Source: Granulicella sp.
GTDB lineage: Bacteria > Acidobacteriota > Terriglobia > Terriglobales > Acidobacteriaceae
Assembly (NCBI GenBank): GCA_027450185.1
Contig: DAIDKF010000008.1
Location: 1-64,000 of the forward strand
DNA length: 64,000 bases
Direction of reading: 5' to 3'
Part shown: positions 29,851-38,863 of the stretch, one piece after another
Layout of the letters: the number at the start of each line of letters is the position of its first letter
How positions within the stretch are numbered: position 1 is the first letter of the stretch
Translations under genes and position numbers: made by a program
Notes under the pieces: generated by a model
Seen by the model: only the letters and a program-made list of their open reading frames with translations
The model's database searches: none
What the model was told of the DNA's origin: nothing

Positions 29851-31275
29851 TTACTTCGGAATCGCAGGCCCATCTTCCTGTTCAACTTCCTTCCCTTCCC
29901 CGGGAAATGGCCAAACACGATTGAGCGGCTGCATCTCTTCACGCACGGCCTTCGACACATGGTTGATCTTGAGATTCTCAAATACATGCACCCCAAGCTT
30001 TCCTGCCGTAGCGAAGTCCATGTCGCCGTCGTGGTCGAAGTCCGCTGCAACAATCTGCGTGCCGATGGTCGCCGTGCCATTCACGGACAGCGCAAAGCGC
30101 GTGAACCGAGCGTCAGCCGCCGGATCGGCAATCTCCATCGTAGGCACCCCTGTACGGCCAAACTTCGACTTCAACCTTGCGGCTCGGGACTTCGCTGCGG
30201 CCAGCGCCTCCGCGCTCGGAAGCTCATACGCATACACAACGATCGGATCGTACGAGCCCGGATCATTACCGGAATGCCCGCGGTAGCGCTTGCCTGTCAC
30301 CAAATCAGGCCGTCCATCTCCATCTAAGTCGATCATCGCCAGGGCATGCGATTGCGAGAACGACTCATCGATGCTGTGGCGTATCCAAAGCCGATGCGCA
30401 GGCGTCCCAGCCTGCTCCAGCCAATACAATCCGTACCCATGTCCCTGCCCATAGATCAGGTCGAGCTTGCCATCGTGATTCACATCGTACCCGATGATGG
30501 GGAAGCCAGTGTCGCCAAGGTCCCAGTCCGGATGCCACACCCACTTATCGGCGTCCGCATCGATCTGCTGAAACCACCCGTGCGGAGTAAGAATATCGGC
30601 CTTCCCATCGCCATCCACATCCGCAATGCCGATCCCGTGCCCATCCTGCTCACTGCCGCCAACGTGATGAACGCGAGGTTTCCCCTTGCTGAAATCCACC
30701 CAGATAATCCCCGAGTGGTTATAGTGAGCAAGCGCAAGGTCCGGCTTGCCATCGCCATTGATATCGGCAAACGCGCCACCCTCCGTGTCGTAGGTGTCAG
30801 TAATCTTTTCGGCCTTCCACAGCGTTCCCGCCATAGTGGCAGCGGGCCCCGGATTGCGATACCACCATAGCCCATTGGCAATCCATCCCGTCGTCACCAG
30901 GTCAGGCAGTCCATCGTGGTCGACATCCACAACCCATTCACCGCAGTCGGAGACAAACTCATTATGGATGCCCACGGTACGGAACTGGTGACGGGTCCAC
31001 TCCCCGCCGCCGGCGCCGGGATTTTCGTACCAGTAAGCGCCGCTCAGCAGGTCAACAAACCCGTCGCCATTCATATCCAGCATCGAAATTCCCTCGGCGT
31101 GGTCCGTTCCCAGGCGGTGCACCAGAAAAGTACTGCGCTGCTTTCCGTCGGGCCCCGGGCCGGGGTGCTGCATGCGGAACTCCGTGGCGTGAGCAGGGTC
31201 TTGCGCTCGCGCCACGCCCAACACTACGGGCATCAGCGCCAGCGCGACCACAAGTCGCTTCGACAGCTTCATCAT
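29851..31275 (-). CDS. Secreted FG-GAP/VCBS repeat protein
   Basis: The 474-residue protein has a signal peptide (LVVALALMPVVLGVARAQ) and a seven-bladed beta-propeller marked by calcium-type DxDxDG loops: DMNGDGFVDLL, DVDHDGLPDLV, DINGDGKPDLA, DVDGDGKADIL, DVNHDGKLDLI, DLDGDGRPDLV and DFDHDGDMDFA. Start at 31275 has AGGAGA upstream. It lies 22 bp after the oxidoreductase gene, so both are likely cotranscribed. The propeller may bind a carbohydrate; no catalytic residues are seen. Confidence 0.88.
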   Translation of the reverse strand: MMKLSKRLVVALALMPVVLGVARAQDPAHATEFRMQHPGPGPDGKQRSTFLVHRLGTDHAEGISMLDMNGDGFVDLLSGAYWYENPGAGGGEWTRHQFRTVGIHNEFVSDCGEWVVDVDHDGLPDLVTTGWIANGLWWYRNPGPAATMAGTLWKAEKITDTYDTEGGAFADINGDGKPDLALAHYNHSGIIWVDFSKGKPRVHHVGGSEQDGHGIGIADVDGDGKADILTPHGWFQQIDADADKWVWHPDWDLGDTGFPIIGYDVNHDGKLDLIYGQGHGYGLYWLEQAGTPAHRLWIRHSIDESFSQSHALAMIDLDGDGRPDLVTGKRYRGHSGNDPGSYDPIVVYAYELPSAEALAAAKSRAARLKSKFGRTGVPTMEIADPAADARFTRFALSVNGTATIGTQIVAADFDHDGDMDFATAGKLGVHVFENLKINHVSKAVREEMQPLNRVWPFPGEGKEVEQEDGPAIPK

Positions 31276-31297
31276 GGGTCTCTCCTGCAAGCAGTAG

Positions 31298-32638
31298 CTA
31301 CGCGAGCTGCATGGTCTCCGGATTCCAGTGCACAACGCTGTCGCGCTGGACGCTGAGGTTACTTAGCAGGGCTGCACCCGCCGCTCGAAACCCAAATGTC
31401 GCATCTTCGACGACAGGCTTTCGGCTGCGAACAGACTCGAAAAAGTTATGAAAGTGATCGTAGCTGTCAGAGTATCCCGAAGGCGCGGCGAAAGTCTCGA
31501 TCTCGCGTGGCGGCGGGCCCACAGGATGCTGCACCGGATACTTCTTGCGATACTGCTCGACGAACTCCTTCTGCATGGCATTGGTAAAGGTTCCGACGGT
31601 ATAACCCGGCTCCCTCTCGAGCGGCGTCCTGGTGACCGTAACGTTGTTGCCAGCGATCTCCATCAGGCCTTCCGAGCCGGTAAACAAAAATCCTTCGCTC
31701 TCTTGTCCACCATCGACGAAGTTCACATGCAGGCTCAGATTGAAGCCCTCAGGATAGTCAAACAGCGCCAGCAGCACGTCGTCGGTATCGCGTCCATCCT
31801 TCCAGAAACGCAAACCGCCCGTGGCCATCGCTCGCGTCGGCCCATGCGCTCCGGTAATGAAATGCGTTCCGCTGAACAGGTGCACAAACAGATCGCCCGC
31901 AACCCCTGAGCCATAGTCATTCCATTTGCGCCATTGGAAGAAGCGCTCCGCAGAGAAAGGAATATGTGACGCCGTCCCTTCAAAGCGCGGCCAGTCGCAC
32001 GTCTCCGTCGAAGCATCCAGTGGAATCGAGTAGTTCCATGCACCGATCGACGAGTTCCGGTCCCACCGCGCCGTCACCATATTCAGCTTGCCAATTGCGC
32101 CGGAGGCCAGCAACTCCTTCGCCTTCGCATACACGATCGAACTCACCCGTTGGCTACCCACCTGAAGAATCCGATCCGAGGCCTTCACCGCAGCGATAAT
32201 CTCAGGACCATCACTATAGAGATGAATCATCGGCTTCTCAAGGTACACATCCTTGCCTGCGCGAAGACTGTCAACCGCAGCCTGTTTGTGCCAGTGGTCA
32301 GGTGTAGCGACGAGCACCGCGTCGACATCCTTGCGGGTAAGGATCTCGCGATAGTCGCGCGTCGTGAAGAGGTCTGCGCCCCACAACTCCTTCGCATGGG
32401 CAAGCCGCCCGTCGTAGCAATCGGCCACCGCAACCAGCTTCACGCCCGGCACCTGAAGCGCCGTCGCCGTATCGCCCTGCCCCTGCCCGCCTGCTCCGAT
32501 GAGCGCAAGCTGAATCATGTCATTCGGAGACCTGGGCGCGGAGGCGGGCATTTGTGCAACCAGCGGGTGGACGCGGGTCGCTGCCATTGCCAGAGTCGCC
32601 TTGGTGGCGGAATGGAGAAACGTTCTGCGATCAAGCAA
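31298..32638 (-). CDS. Gfo/Idh/MocA-family oxidoreductase, TAT-exported
   Basis: The 446-residue protein begins with a twin-arginine signal (LLDRRTFLHSATKATLAMAATRVHPLVA). The Rossmann domain follows: IQLALIGAGGQGQGDTATAL, VKLVAVADCYDGR, DAVLVATPDHWHKQAAVDSLRAGKDVYLEKPM with the EKP lysine; the C-terminal half is the alpha/beta substrate domain. I prefer a TTG start at 32638, with AGGAG 9 nt upstream, which places the Arg pair 3-4 residues from the start; the longer frame would bury it. Substrate is probably a sugar derivative. Confidence 0.85.
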   Translation of the reverse strand: MLDRRTFLHSATKATLAMAATRVHPLVAQMPASAPRSPNDMIQLALIGAGGQGQGDTATALQVPGVKLVAVADCYDGRLAHAKELWGADLFTTRDYREILTRKDVDAVLVATPDHWHKQAAVDSLRAGKDVYLEKPMIHLYSDGPEIIAAVKASDRILQVGSQRVSSIVYAKAKELLASGAIGKLNMVTARWDRNSSIGAWNYSIPLDASTETCDWPRFEGTASHIPFSAERFFQWRKWNDYGSGVAGDLFVHLFSGTHFITGAHGPTRAMATGGLRFWKDGRDTDDVLLALFDYPEGFNLSLHVNFVDGGQESEGFLFTGSEGLMEIAGNNVTVTRTPLEREPGYTVGTFTNAMQKEFVEQYRKKYPVQHPVGPPPREIETFAAPSGYSDSYDHFHNFFESVRSRKPVVEDATFGFRAAGAALLSNLSVQRDSVVHWNPETMQLA

Positions 32639-33001
32639 CTTGGGGACTCCTGAAGTATTGTCAGAATCAAAACGTATGCTGCGAACTTGACACAAACACT
32701 ACGCGAAGCGGCAGAGGCTGTCCAGCATTGCCATCAGTTCTGCACAATCCATCCACTATCGGACGCAATCATGCCACCAGGCGGGTGCGCCGATTAAATT
32801 TGCGCGAATTCCCGGTGTACTGTTGTCCATCGGTGTACTGCGTTGTATGACCTTATGGGGCCGTGGGCTGCAAACTTTCGCAGTGGACGAAAGGTGCGGG
32901 GAGTGGGCTCGGAGTTACTGGTATTGGACAGCCATTTGTCCTATTCTTAGCTCCACTGAGCCTGAAAATTACCGGAAGAATTTCTGGTTGGAGTTGGATG
33001 T
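32639..33001. promoter_or_regulatory. Divergent intergenic region with a direct repeat
   Basis: No gene is seen. Two perfect copies of CGGTGTACTG (32813-32822 and 32831-32840) with an 18-bp period lie midway between the divergent oxidoreductase and secreted-protein genes and may be a regulator site. Confidence 0.35.
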
Positions 33002-34063
33002 ATGCGAATGGACGGAATCTGGAGACTGCTGCTTGGCGCTCCACTGCTGGTCGTTGCACAGATGATAGCCGCGCAGGAGACCGCGCCGGAGGTGGCCGCT
33101 CCGCAGCCCACACAGATCACGGAACCGCAGATCGCCGCTCCCGCCAAAGTCACGGCTGAGACCAAGCCAGCCAAAAAGGAAAAAGCAAAGAAGGTCGAGT
33201 ACACCGGCCCGAACACTGTAATCGTGCTGCCACCGACGCCCATGCTAGACGAGGAAGGAAAGCAGCGCCTCGACCCTGACGGCAACCCCATGTTCAATCC
33301 TGCCGTGCGCCAGCAGCGCGACAAGAAGGGGCACCCGCTGTTCGACGAGAAGGGTAAGCCCGTCTTCCAGACCGCGACCGATCTGGGCTACGACGAGCAC
33401 GGAAAGAAGATCAAGATCCATAAGGAAAAAGAGCCCAAGAAGGTTCCTGTAATCATCAGCCGTGGCACGTTCACCGTCGATGGCATGATCGGTAAGGCCG
33501 AGCTGAACTACAACATTGCAGACCTGAAGTACATCTATCTCTATGCTCCTGGGATAGGAACAGTAGTTGTGTCGAATCGTCCGTTTACGGGTTCCAAGGA
33601 AGAGAAAAATGCATTCAACCAGAAGACCCTGACAGTAACCACCGGGGACCGCACCCTGCAGGTTGCATCGGATAATTTGCTGCTGGGCAAGAAGCCAGTG
33701 TCGGCCTATGTGCTCGTAGACCGCGCGTTCAATCTCCCGTCGCCGTATCCGGTGATGGGATACGGCACAGTGCTGAAGCCTCCGTATGTATGGCCCGGCG
33801 GTCGCCCGAATGAAGATCTGAAGGGAGCCTTCGTGAAGCCCCCACCTATCCCGGTGAACCTGCAACCGGTGCTGCTGCTGCCTCCATGTCCGGAGGGGCA
33901 GATGCGCAAACCGGCTCCGCCTGCGCTGCCAGGACAGAAGACCGAACCCCGGCCCTGCATAATGATCCCCAAGGGGGCGACTACCGTCTCAGCCCCGACA
34001 GCGAAGAAACAGGCCGCAGCAACACCTGCAGCAACTCCCGCACCAGCCCCGCCACCACAGTAG
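33002..34063 (+). CDS. Secreted Lys/Pro-rich protein of unknown function
   Basis: The 353-residue protein has a signal peptide (LLLGAPLLVVAQMIAAQE), a Pro/Ala/Lys-rich linker (about 25-65), a stretch with repeated xDExGKxx(L/V/F) units (DEEGKQRLDPDGNPMFNP, DKKGHPLFDEKGKPVFQT, YDEHGKKIKI) and a beta-rich domain (150-245). A Pro-rich tail (255-353) ends in APAPPPQ. It is not a family I can name. A strong terminator follows. Confidence 0.7.
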   Translation: MRMDGIWRLLLGAPLLVVAQMIAAQETAPEVAAPQPTQITEPQIAAPAKVTAETKPAKKEKAKKVEYTGPNTVIVLPPTPMLDEEGKQRLDPDGNPMFNPAVRQQRDKKGHPLFDEKGKPVFQTATDLGYDEHGKKIKIHKEKEPKKVPVIISRGTFTVDGMIGKAELNYNIADLKYIYLYAPGIGTVVVSNRPFTGSKEEKNAFNQKTLTVTTGDRTLQVASDNLLLGKKPVSAYVLVDRAFNLPSPYPVMGYGTVLKPPYVWPGGRPNEDLKGAFVKPPPIPVNLQPVLLLPPCPEGQMRKPAPPALPGQKTEPRPCIMIPKGATTVSAPTAKKQAAATPAATPAPAPPPQ

Positions 34064-34088
34064 AATTCTTTCAATTGGACACAGAGAA

Positions 34089-34111
34089 GAGGCGACCCAG
34101 CGGGTCGCCTC
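34089..34111. terminator. Intrinsic hairpin between converging genes
   Basis: A 10-bp perfect stem GAGGCGACCC-AGC-GGGTCGCCTC, 25 bp after the secreted-protein stop and 25 bp before the rplS stop on the other strand. No long T-run, but position and symmetry fit a shared terminator. Confidence 0.65.
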
Positions 34112-34135
34112 TCGATATTTCAGGGGGAAGCAAAA

Positions 34136-34492
34136 TTACGCGGTGCGCGCAACTTCCTTGAGGCGGGCAGCCTTGCCGCGCAGCCCGCGGAGGTAAAAGA
34201 GCTTGGAGCGACGCACCTGGTAGGAGCGAATCTTCTCGACCTTGTCCACCACCTTGGAGTTGTACGGGAAGATGCGCTCCACACCCTGGCCGAAGCTCAT
34301 CTTGCGGACGGTGAAAGAGCCCTGAGGGCCCTTCTTGCAGGCGATGACCATGCCTTCGAATGCCTGGAGGCGCTCTTTGTCGCCCTCTTTGATCTTCACC
34401 TGCACACGGACTGTGTCGCCGGGGGCGAAGTCGGGGAGGTCGGTACGCTGGAGCTTGTCGGCCAGCTTCTGCATGATGGGATGGATAGACAT
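34136..34492 (-). CDS. rplS: 50S ribosomal protein L19
   Basis: The 118-residue protein begins [22 protein letters not shown] and has the L19 core: [80 protein letters not shown]. It is a 30S-50S bridge protein. The longer frame upstream is the shadow of trmD. Last gene of the rpsP-khpA-rimM-trmD-rplS operon. Confidence 0.97.
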   Translation of the reverse strand: MSIHPIMQKLADKLQRTDLPDFAPGDTVRVQVKIKEGDKERLQAFEGMVIACKKGPQGSFTVRKMSFGQGVERIFPYNSKVVDKVEKIRSYQVRRSKLFYLRGLRGKAARLKEVARTA

Positions 34493-34574
34493 GATGGGTT
34501 CCTTACGTAAAGTCTCAGGATTCAGTTTACATGAGTTCAGCAGTTTTTGCAGGGAATTTCCACATCCTGAGCGA

Positions 34575-35456
34575 TCAATCACTCCGCCCATAGCCAAGCG
34601 TGGCAAGGAACTTCCTGTCGTCGTCCGAAAGATCAGCGGCGGGGAGCAGGTCTGGGCGGTTTGCAAGTGTCTTAGCCAGGGCCGCCTGACGACGCCAGAG
34701 ACGGATCGCCTGATGATCACCACTGCCCAGTGCCTCGGGAATCGAGACGCCCAGAAACTCTGCGGGACGTGTGTAGTGGGGGTAGTCCAGCAGTCCATGC
34801 GAAGCGTTGGTGGAGCGCGGTGGCCCCTGCAACTCGTTCGTAGCAGCCGCTCCTCCACTCCTCGATGACCGTCCATTCTTCTCTTGCCCGGGCACCTGAA
34901 CATCGCCTTCTCCAAAGCTCTCGTAGCGGCTGGAGTCAGCGTGGCCAAGCACGCCCGGCAACAGGCGAACCGTGGCATCCAGTACAACAGCGGCCGCAAG
35001 TTCCCCACCCGAGAGAACATAATCACCGATCGATAACTCTTCATCGCACAGCAGTTGAACCACCCGCTCGTCGACACCCTCGTAACGACCGCAGATCAGA
35101 ACCACGCGGTCAAGCGTGGCCAGGCGGCGGGCCGTCGACTGCGTGAATCGCTTCCCCTGCGCTGAGAGCAGGATCACCGCTTCGCGTGACACGCCGCGTG
35201 TTGTCCTAGGCACGATCGCCAGCGACTCGAGACATTCTAAGATCGGCTGAGGCTTCAGCACCATCCCCTCGCCACCTCCGAACGGACGGTCATCCACGGT
35301 CCTGTGACGGTCGTGCGTAAACCCTCGGAGATCGTGGATATGGGCGCTGGATAGGCCCGTGCGCAACGCACGCGAGACAACGCCGTGACCCAGGATCCCC
35401 TGGTCGGGCAGCGCGCCAAAGAACTCCGGAAAGATAGTGAGGATGTCAAAGCGCAT
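34575..35456 (-). CDS. trmD: tRNA (guanine-N1)-methyltransferase TrmD
   Basis: The 293-residue protein begins [16 protein letters not shown] and has the SPOUT knot: [31 protein letters not shown] and [17 protein letters not shown]. It methylates G37 in tRNAs with G36. Between SRYESF and [14 protein letters not shown] a stretch of about 40 residues rich in Gly/Ser/Asn is inserted, so the protein is longer than usual (about 250). The insertion lies in the flexible linker before the C-terminal domain. Confidence 0.95.
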   Translation of the reverse strand: MRFDILTIFPEFFGALPDQGILGHGVVSRALRTGLSSAHIHDLRGFTHDRHRTVDDRPFGGGEGMVLKPQPILECLESLAIVPRTTRGVSREAVILLSAQGKRFTQSTARRLATLDRVVLICGRYEGVDERVVQLLCDEELSIGDYVLSGGELAAAVVLDATVRLLPGVLGHADSSRYESFGEGDVQVPGQEKNGRSSRSGGAAATNELQGPPRSTNASHGLLDYPHYTRPAEFLGVSIPEALGSGDHQAIRLWRRQAALAKTLANRPDLLPAADLSDDDRKFLATLGYGRSD

Positions 35457-35563
35457 GAAGACAGAAATCAAGGATCAAAGATTAATTATTTAGACGTGCA
35501 CCTTGAGTGTACGTCTTGGGCTGGCGTCATCAGGCGAAGAATGAACACCGCGCCAAACCCACC

Positions 35564-36235
35564 TCACGGCTCCGTTGTTGATGGAGGAATCGAGCCTTCA
35601 CTCGTGTCGAGGAGCCCTTCAGGCAGGCGCATCGTGATGCGGCGTGCTGCTATGTCGATCGCCTCGATCCAGGCCAGGACGAGGGGAACGAGGGCCCGTT
35701 CGGCAGCTTCCTGGTCCCCCAGCCCGGCCGTCGCCTGCGCGGTGCAATTGAGTTCAACCGCGAGCAGCGGAGCCGCGCTCTCAATACGTGTGCGGCCGTC
35801 CGGGCCGGTGGCGAACTCCACGTCAACAACGGTCCCTACGCCCGCAGTTTCTCCGGCAGCCGCGTTGTATAGCGTGCAGCCCACCAGATCACCTACGAAG
35901 AATGTGCCCGGATCCAGTGCCGGAAGTTGATCGGCGGCCAACAGAAGCTGCTGCCCGGCCAATGCCTCAGCAGCCGGGATGCTATCGCACCCCGACAGCT
36001 TCAGCACCACTCTACCGGCATTTTTCCCCGTCGGGAACCAGTACTCCTCGATCCGAAGGTTGGCTGCATTGGGGGCTGGCGTGCTCGCGCCGGCCGCTGC
36101 AAGCACAATATCGTGGTTTGTGGCAAAAAGGTCCGGTAGGTCACTCAGTGGGTCGGCCAGCAACTCACCCCGCCGGCCCTGCGGGCGCAGCAGATGAGCA
36201 ATCGGAAACCATCCAGAGGACGAGAAGATATTCAT
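35564..36235 (-). CDS. rimM: Ribosome maturation factor RimM
   Basis: The 223-residue protein (from ATG 36235) has the N-terminal barrel (WFPIAHLLRPQGRRGELLADPLSDLPDLF) and PRC-type second barrel (LDPGTFFVGDLVGCTLYNAAAGETAGVGTV). It assists 30S head assembly with S19. The frame extends to 36328 without domain content. Longer than the usual 170-180 owing to loops in the second barrel and a Ser/Thr-Pro tail. Neighbour trmD supports the call. Confidence 0.9.
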   Translation of the reverse strand: MNIFSSSGWFPIAHLLRPQGRRGELLADPLSDLPDLFATNHDIVLAAAGASTPAPNAANLRIEEYWFPTGKNAGRVVLKLSGCDSIPAAEALAGQQLLLAADQLPALDPGTFFVGDLVGCTLYNAAAGETAGVGTVVDVEFATGPDGRTRIESAAPLLAVELNCTAQATAGLGDQEAAERALVPLVLAWIEAIDIAARRITMRLPEGLLDTSEGSIPPSTTEP

Positions 36236-36433
36236 CTTAAATATGGCCCCGGAATGCGGTACAGCAACGGAGAAATCAGGACGTGGCCTCAGCATTCTTT
36301 TGCCCTGAGAGCTAAAACCGCATGACATGAACTGATGTACGGTGGAGACAAAAGTCTAGGGAATTCAACGACTACATGCACGCAGAGCGTCTCTGCCAGA
36401 ACGACCCGGAACCACCCGCAGTACCACAGGGAA

Positions 36434-36754
36434 TCAGTCTCGGCTGCGGAGTTCGTGGTCATGATGCGTGCGGCCTGCTTCGACAATGTCGAGCGAAAAT
36501 CTGTGCTGAAGCTTCATGCTGGCGGCTCCGAGAATTGTGCGCAGCGAGCGAGCTGTCCTGCCCTGCTTACCAATTACCTTCCCGATATCGGCCGGTGACA
36601 CGTGGAGCCGAAGGACCGTTGCGTCCTGCTGGGTGATGACTTCAACCTTCACTGCATCAGCCTCGTCCACCAGAGCGCGGGTGATCTCCGTCATCAGTGT
36701 TTGCATTTCGGCCACCGCAAAGTTATGGTCTGGCGGCTCAGTAGAATCAGACAC
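36434..36754 (-). CDS. khpA: KH-domain RNA-binding protein KhpA-like
   Basis: The 106-residue protein (GTG start) is one type-II KH domain: VKVEVITQQDATVLRLHVSPADIGKVIGKQGRTARSLRTILGAA with the GxxG loop as GKQG. KhpA binds RNA, often with KhpB. Position between rpsP and rimM is the conserved one. A 253-bp gap separates it from rpsP and contains a long-range inverted repeat. Confidence 0.92.
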   Translation of the reverse strand: MSDSTEPPDHNFAVAEMQTLMTEITRALVDEADAVKVEVITQQDATVLRLHVSPADIGKVIGKQGRTARSLRTILGAASMKLQHRFSLDIVEAGRTHHDHELRSRD

Positions 36755-36758
36755 TCGT

Positions 36759-36848
36759 ACACCTCAAGAGAGTATTGAGCCTGCACCGCAGCAGGAGAGC
36801 CGCTTCTCTTGCGTGGAAGAGGTCTCGCCAGTTACCGCTTTGAGGTGT
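36759..36848. repeat. Long-range inverted repeat ahead of khpA
   Basis: ACACCTCAA (36759-36767) and TTGAGGTGT (36840-36848) form a perfect 9-bp pair around about 72 nt. The structure would lie in the rpsP-khpA intercistronic RNA directly before the khpA GTG codon, where it could affect translation or RNA processing. Confidence 0.4.
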
Positions 36849-37007
36849 CGCGCAAATCAAAGCAGACAAAGGAAGTCCTACAAAAACGGTCTACGATGAA
36901 CATCAAAACGGCGGTATTGGCTCTTGTGAGTGTACTGCAATCTCATCGCACTTTGCGATACTCTTTGGATTCCGCCTGTGCCACTGAAGTTTTAGATGGA
37001 TGGTTAC

Positions 37008-37271
37008 TTACGCCGTCGGAACTTCCTCTGCAACGGATTCCACCGGCTGATACTTGGCCAGAAGCTTGCCAACGGTCTCTGAGAGCTGCGCCCCCTTGGA
37101 CGTCCAATAATCGACGCGGTCACGCTTGATCTGCACGCTGGCAGGACTCGTGCGGGGGTTGTAGGTGCCAACCACCTCGACCGAGCGACCGTTCCGGGCG
37201 CGATCCTTTTCGATGACAACAACGCGGTAATGGGGCTGCTTACGGGCGCCAACGCGCGCCAAACGAATCAT
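37008..37271 (-). CDS. rpsP: 30S ribosomal protein S16
   Basis: The 87-residue protein [38 protein letters not shown] is a clear S16. GTG and TTG codons directly upstream (37277, 37274) are alternative starts with AGAGG better spaced for GTG. It leads the rpsP-khpA-rimM-trmD-rplS operon; ffh, often upstream, is not here. Confidence 0.96.
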   Translation of the reverse strand: [87 protein letters not shown]

Positions 37272-37660
37272 CAACACAGGGTAGATCCTCTCAGAAAAAC
37301 TTGAATGGTTTCAGGGTTGCCGTCCACGTATCCTCCGTGCACGAGGATCTCCTGATCGGCACAACCGACGGACGCAAAAGTCCGAACACCTAAGTATCGC
37401 GGATTTTCACTCGTTCCGCAATGGCTGGAGACGAATTTTCTGCTACCAGCGGTGCAAAACGCCGTCGCGTTCCATTGATCGTGCGGAAACCCTTCGACGG
37501 CCCAGAGCGCTCTTCCGAGGGACCGTATGACAACTCAGGCTACGTTCGATAAATGCATCATCCCGAAACCAATTGCGTGCAGTAGAATTCTTTCGTAACA
37601 CGTAGCATTGAACTATTTATCGTTACGATCGATTGCGGTACCTCCCGGAAGGAGGGTTGC
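37272..37660. other. Divergent intergenic region upstream of rpsP and the PilZ gene
   Basis: No gene or convincing repeat is seen. It must contain the rpsP operon promoter (minus strand) and the PilZ promoter (plus strand). Confidence 0.5.
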
Positions 37661-37987
37661 TTGACGACCCTTTACAGGTCCTACGAAGCCGTTCCAGTCC
37701 GTGCAGCAGTGCGCTTCCCCTTGCGCCTGGACATCGTGTTACGTACAACCGAGCGGCAGTACCCGGCGGTTACCGAAGATGTATCGGCGAATGGACTGTT
37801 ATTTGCTGCCGAGAACCTGCCGCCGATAGGCATGGAAGTGAAGTTCGATTTGACGATGCCGGCGGCAATCATGGGCGGGGTGGATGACGTACTGCTGCAT
37901 TGCGCTGGACGAATCGTTCGACATCAACGGACCGCAGACAGACAAATGGCGGCCGTAGTCATCGATGAATACTCTTTTAGAGGCTGA
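37661..37987 (+). CDS. PilZ-domain (c-di-GMP-binding) protein
   Basis: The 108-residue protein carries both PilZ signatures: RFPLR (RxxxR) near residue 18 and DVSANGL ((D/N)xSxxG) near 40, so c-di-GMP binding is likely. Start is TTG with GGAGGG just upstream. The stop is 6 bp before the response-regulator start, so the two genes probably work together in a c-di-GMP-linked pathway. No membrane segments. Confidence 0.85.
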   Translation: MTTLYRSYEAVPVRAAVRFPLRLDIVLRTTERQYPAVTEDVSANGLLFAAENLPPIGMEVKFDLTMPAAIMGGVDDVLLHCAGRIVRHQRTADRQMAAVVIDEYSFRG

Positions 37988-37993
37988 GCGGTT

Positions 37994-38797
37994 ATGAGCG
38001 ATGAGTTGGCGAATGGCGACGCAGTAGAGCTTAATGACGATCTCACAGGCAATCTGGACGACCTCGAACCAGGTGATCCCGGACCGGAGGGTGGCATCCG
38101 CGTCATTCTCGCGGACTCGCAGGCCATCTATCGCGTCGGCATGCGTAAGGTCTTTGCCCTCGAAGATGATATCCGCGTCGTGGCCCAAGCCGAGACGCTC
38201 GAAAACCTTTATGCGGCGCTGCAACACTTCCCTACGGACGTCGTACTCCTTGAAGGGCATCTCATTGCGGGCACCGTGGACGCCATTCCCGAGTTCATGC
38301 GCCGAGCTCCGCATGCCAAATTGATTGTCCAGATCTCGTCGAGCGACGAAGGCAACACGGTTGAGCTGTTTCGGCGCGGCGTGCGCGGCGTCGTTCCGCG
38401 GTCGATCTCTCCGGAGTTGCTGGTGCGGTGCGTGCGCAAGATCGCGGCCGGCGAGACGTGGATCGATAACCAGTCGATAAGCATGGTCATCGACGCCTAT
38501 CGGGAGCAGGCGACGATGCTCACCAATCCCAAGTCGCAGCCGCGGCTCTCCGAGAAGGAGCTGGCCATCATCGCCTGCATCACGCGCGGGATGAGAAATA
38601 AAGAAATCGCCTATCAGATCGGGACTACCGAGCAGGTCGTAAAAAATTATCTGCGCAAGATCTACGACAAGCTGGGCGTGGCGGACCGTCTCGAACTGGC
38701 GCTCTATTGCCTTCATCACAAGATTCTCCAGTCGCAGCCGGGCAGCTCCGAGGCGCCGTTTGTGGACCCAGGAATTCCACTGCGCGCTAAGCTGTGA
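37994..38797 (+). CDS. NarL/LuxR-type response regulator lacking the phospho-acceptor Asp
   Basis: The 267-residue protein has a receiver domain (about 35-155: IRVILADSQAIYRVGMRKVF) and a LuxR-type HTH (LSEKELAIIACITRGMRNKEIAYQIGTTEQVVKNYLRKIYDKLGV). The expected DVVLLD is DVVLLE (Glu87), the acidic pair is reduced to one Asp, and the conserved Lys after beta-5 is Arg (VPRS). It should therefore act without phosphorylation, possibly as a constitutive mimic. An acidic 33-residue N-terminal extension precedes the receiver. No histidine kinase is nearby. Confidence 0.88.
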   Translation: MSDELANGDAVELNDDLTGNLDDLEPGDPGPEGGIRVILADSQAIYRVGMRKVFALEDDIRVVAQAETLENLYAALQHFPTDVVLLEGHLIAGTVDAIPEFMRRAPHAKLIVQISSSDEGNTVELFRRGVRGVVPRSISPELLVRCVRKIAAGETWIDNQSISMVIDAYREQATMLTNPKSQPRLSEKELAIIACITRGMRNKEIAYQIGTTEQVVKNYLRKIYDKLGVADRLELALYCLHHKILQSQPGSSEAPFVDPGIPLRAKL

Positions 38798-38863
38798 CGA
38801 CCCGGTTCTACGCCGAGGGCTGGGCAGCAGTGCGCTGAAGTGCCTACTTGAGGACTGATCCCG

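Noticed and set aside
34493-35077. Upstream extension of rplS to a 313-residue protein
   Set aside because: The extra part is out of frame with and overlaps trmD; L19 is complete from 34492.
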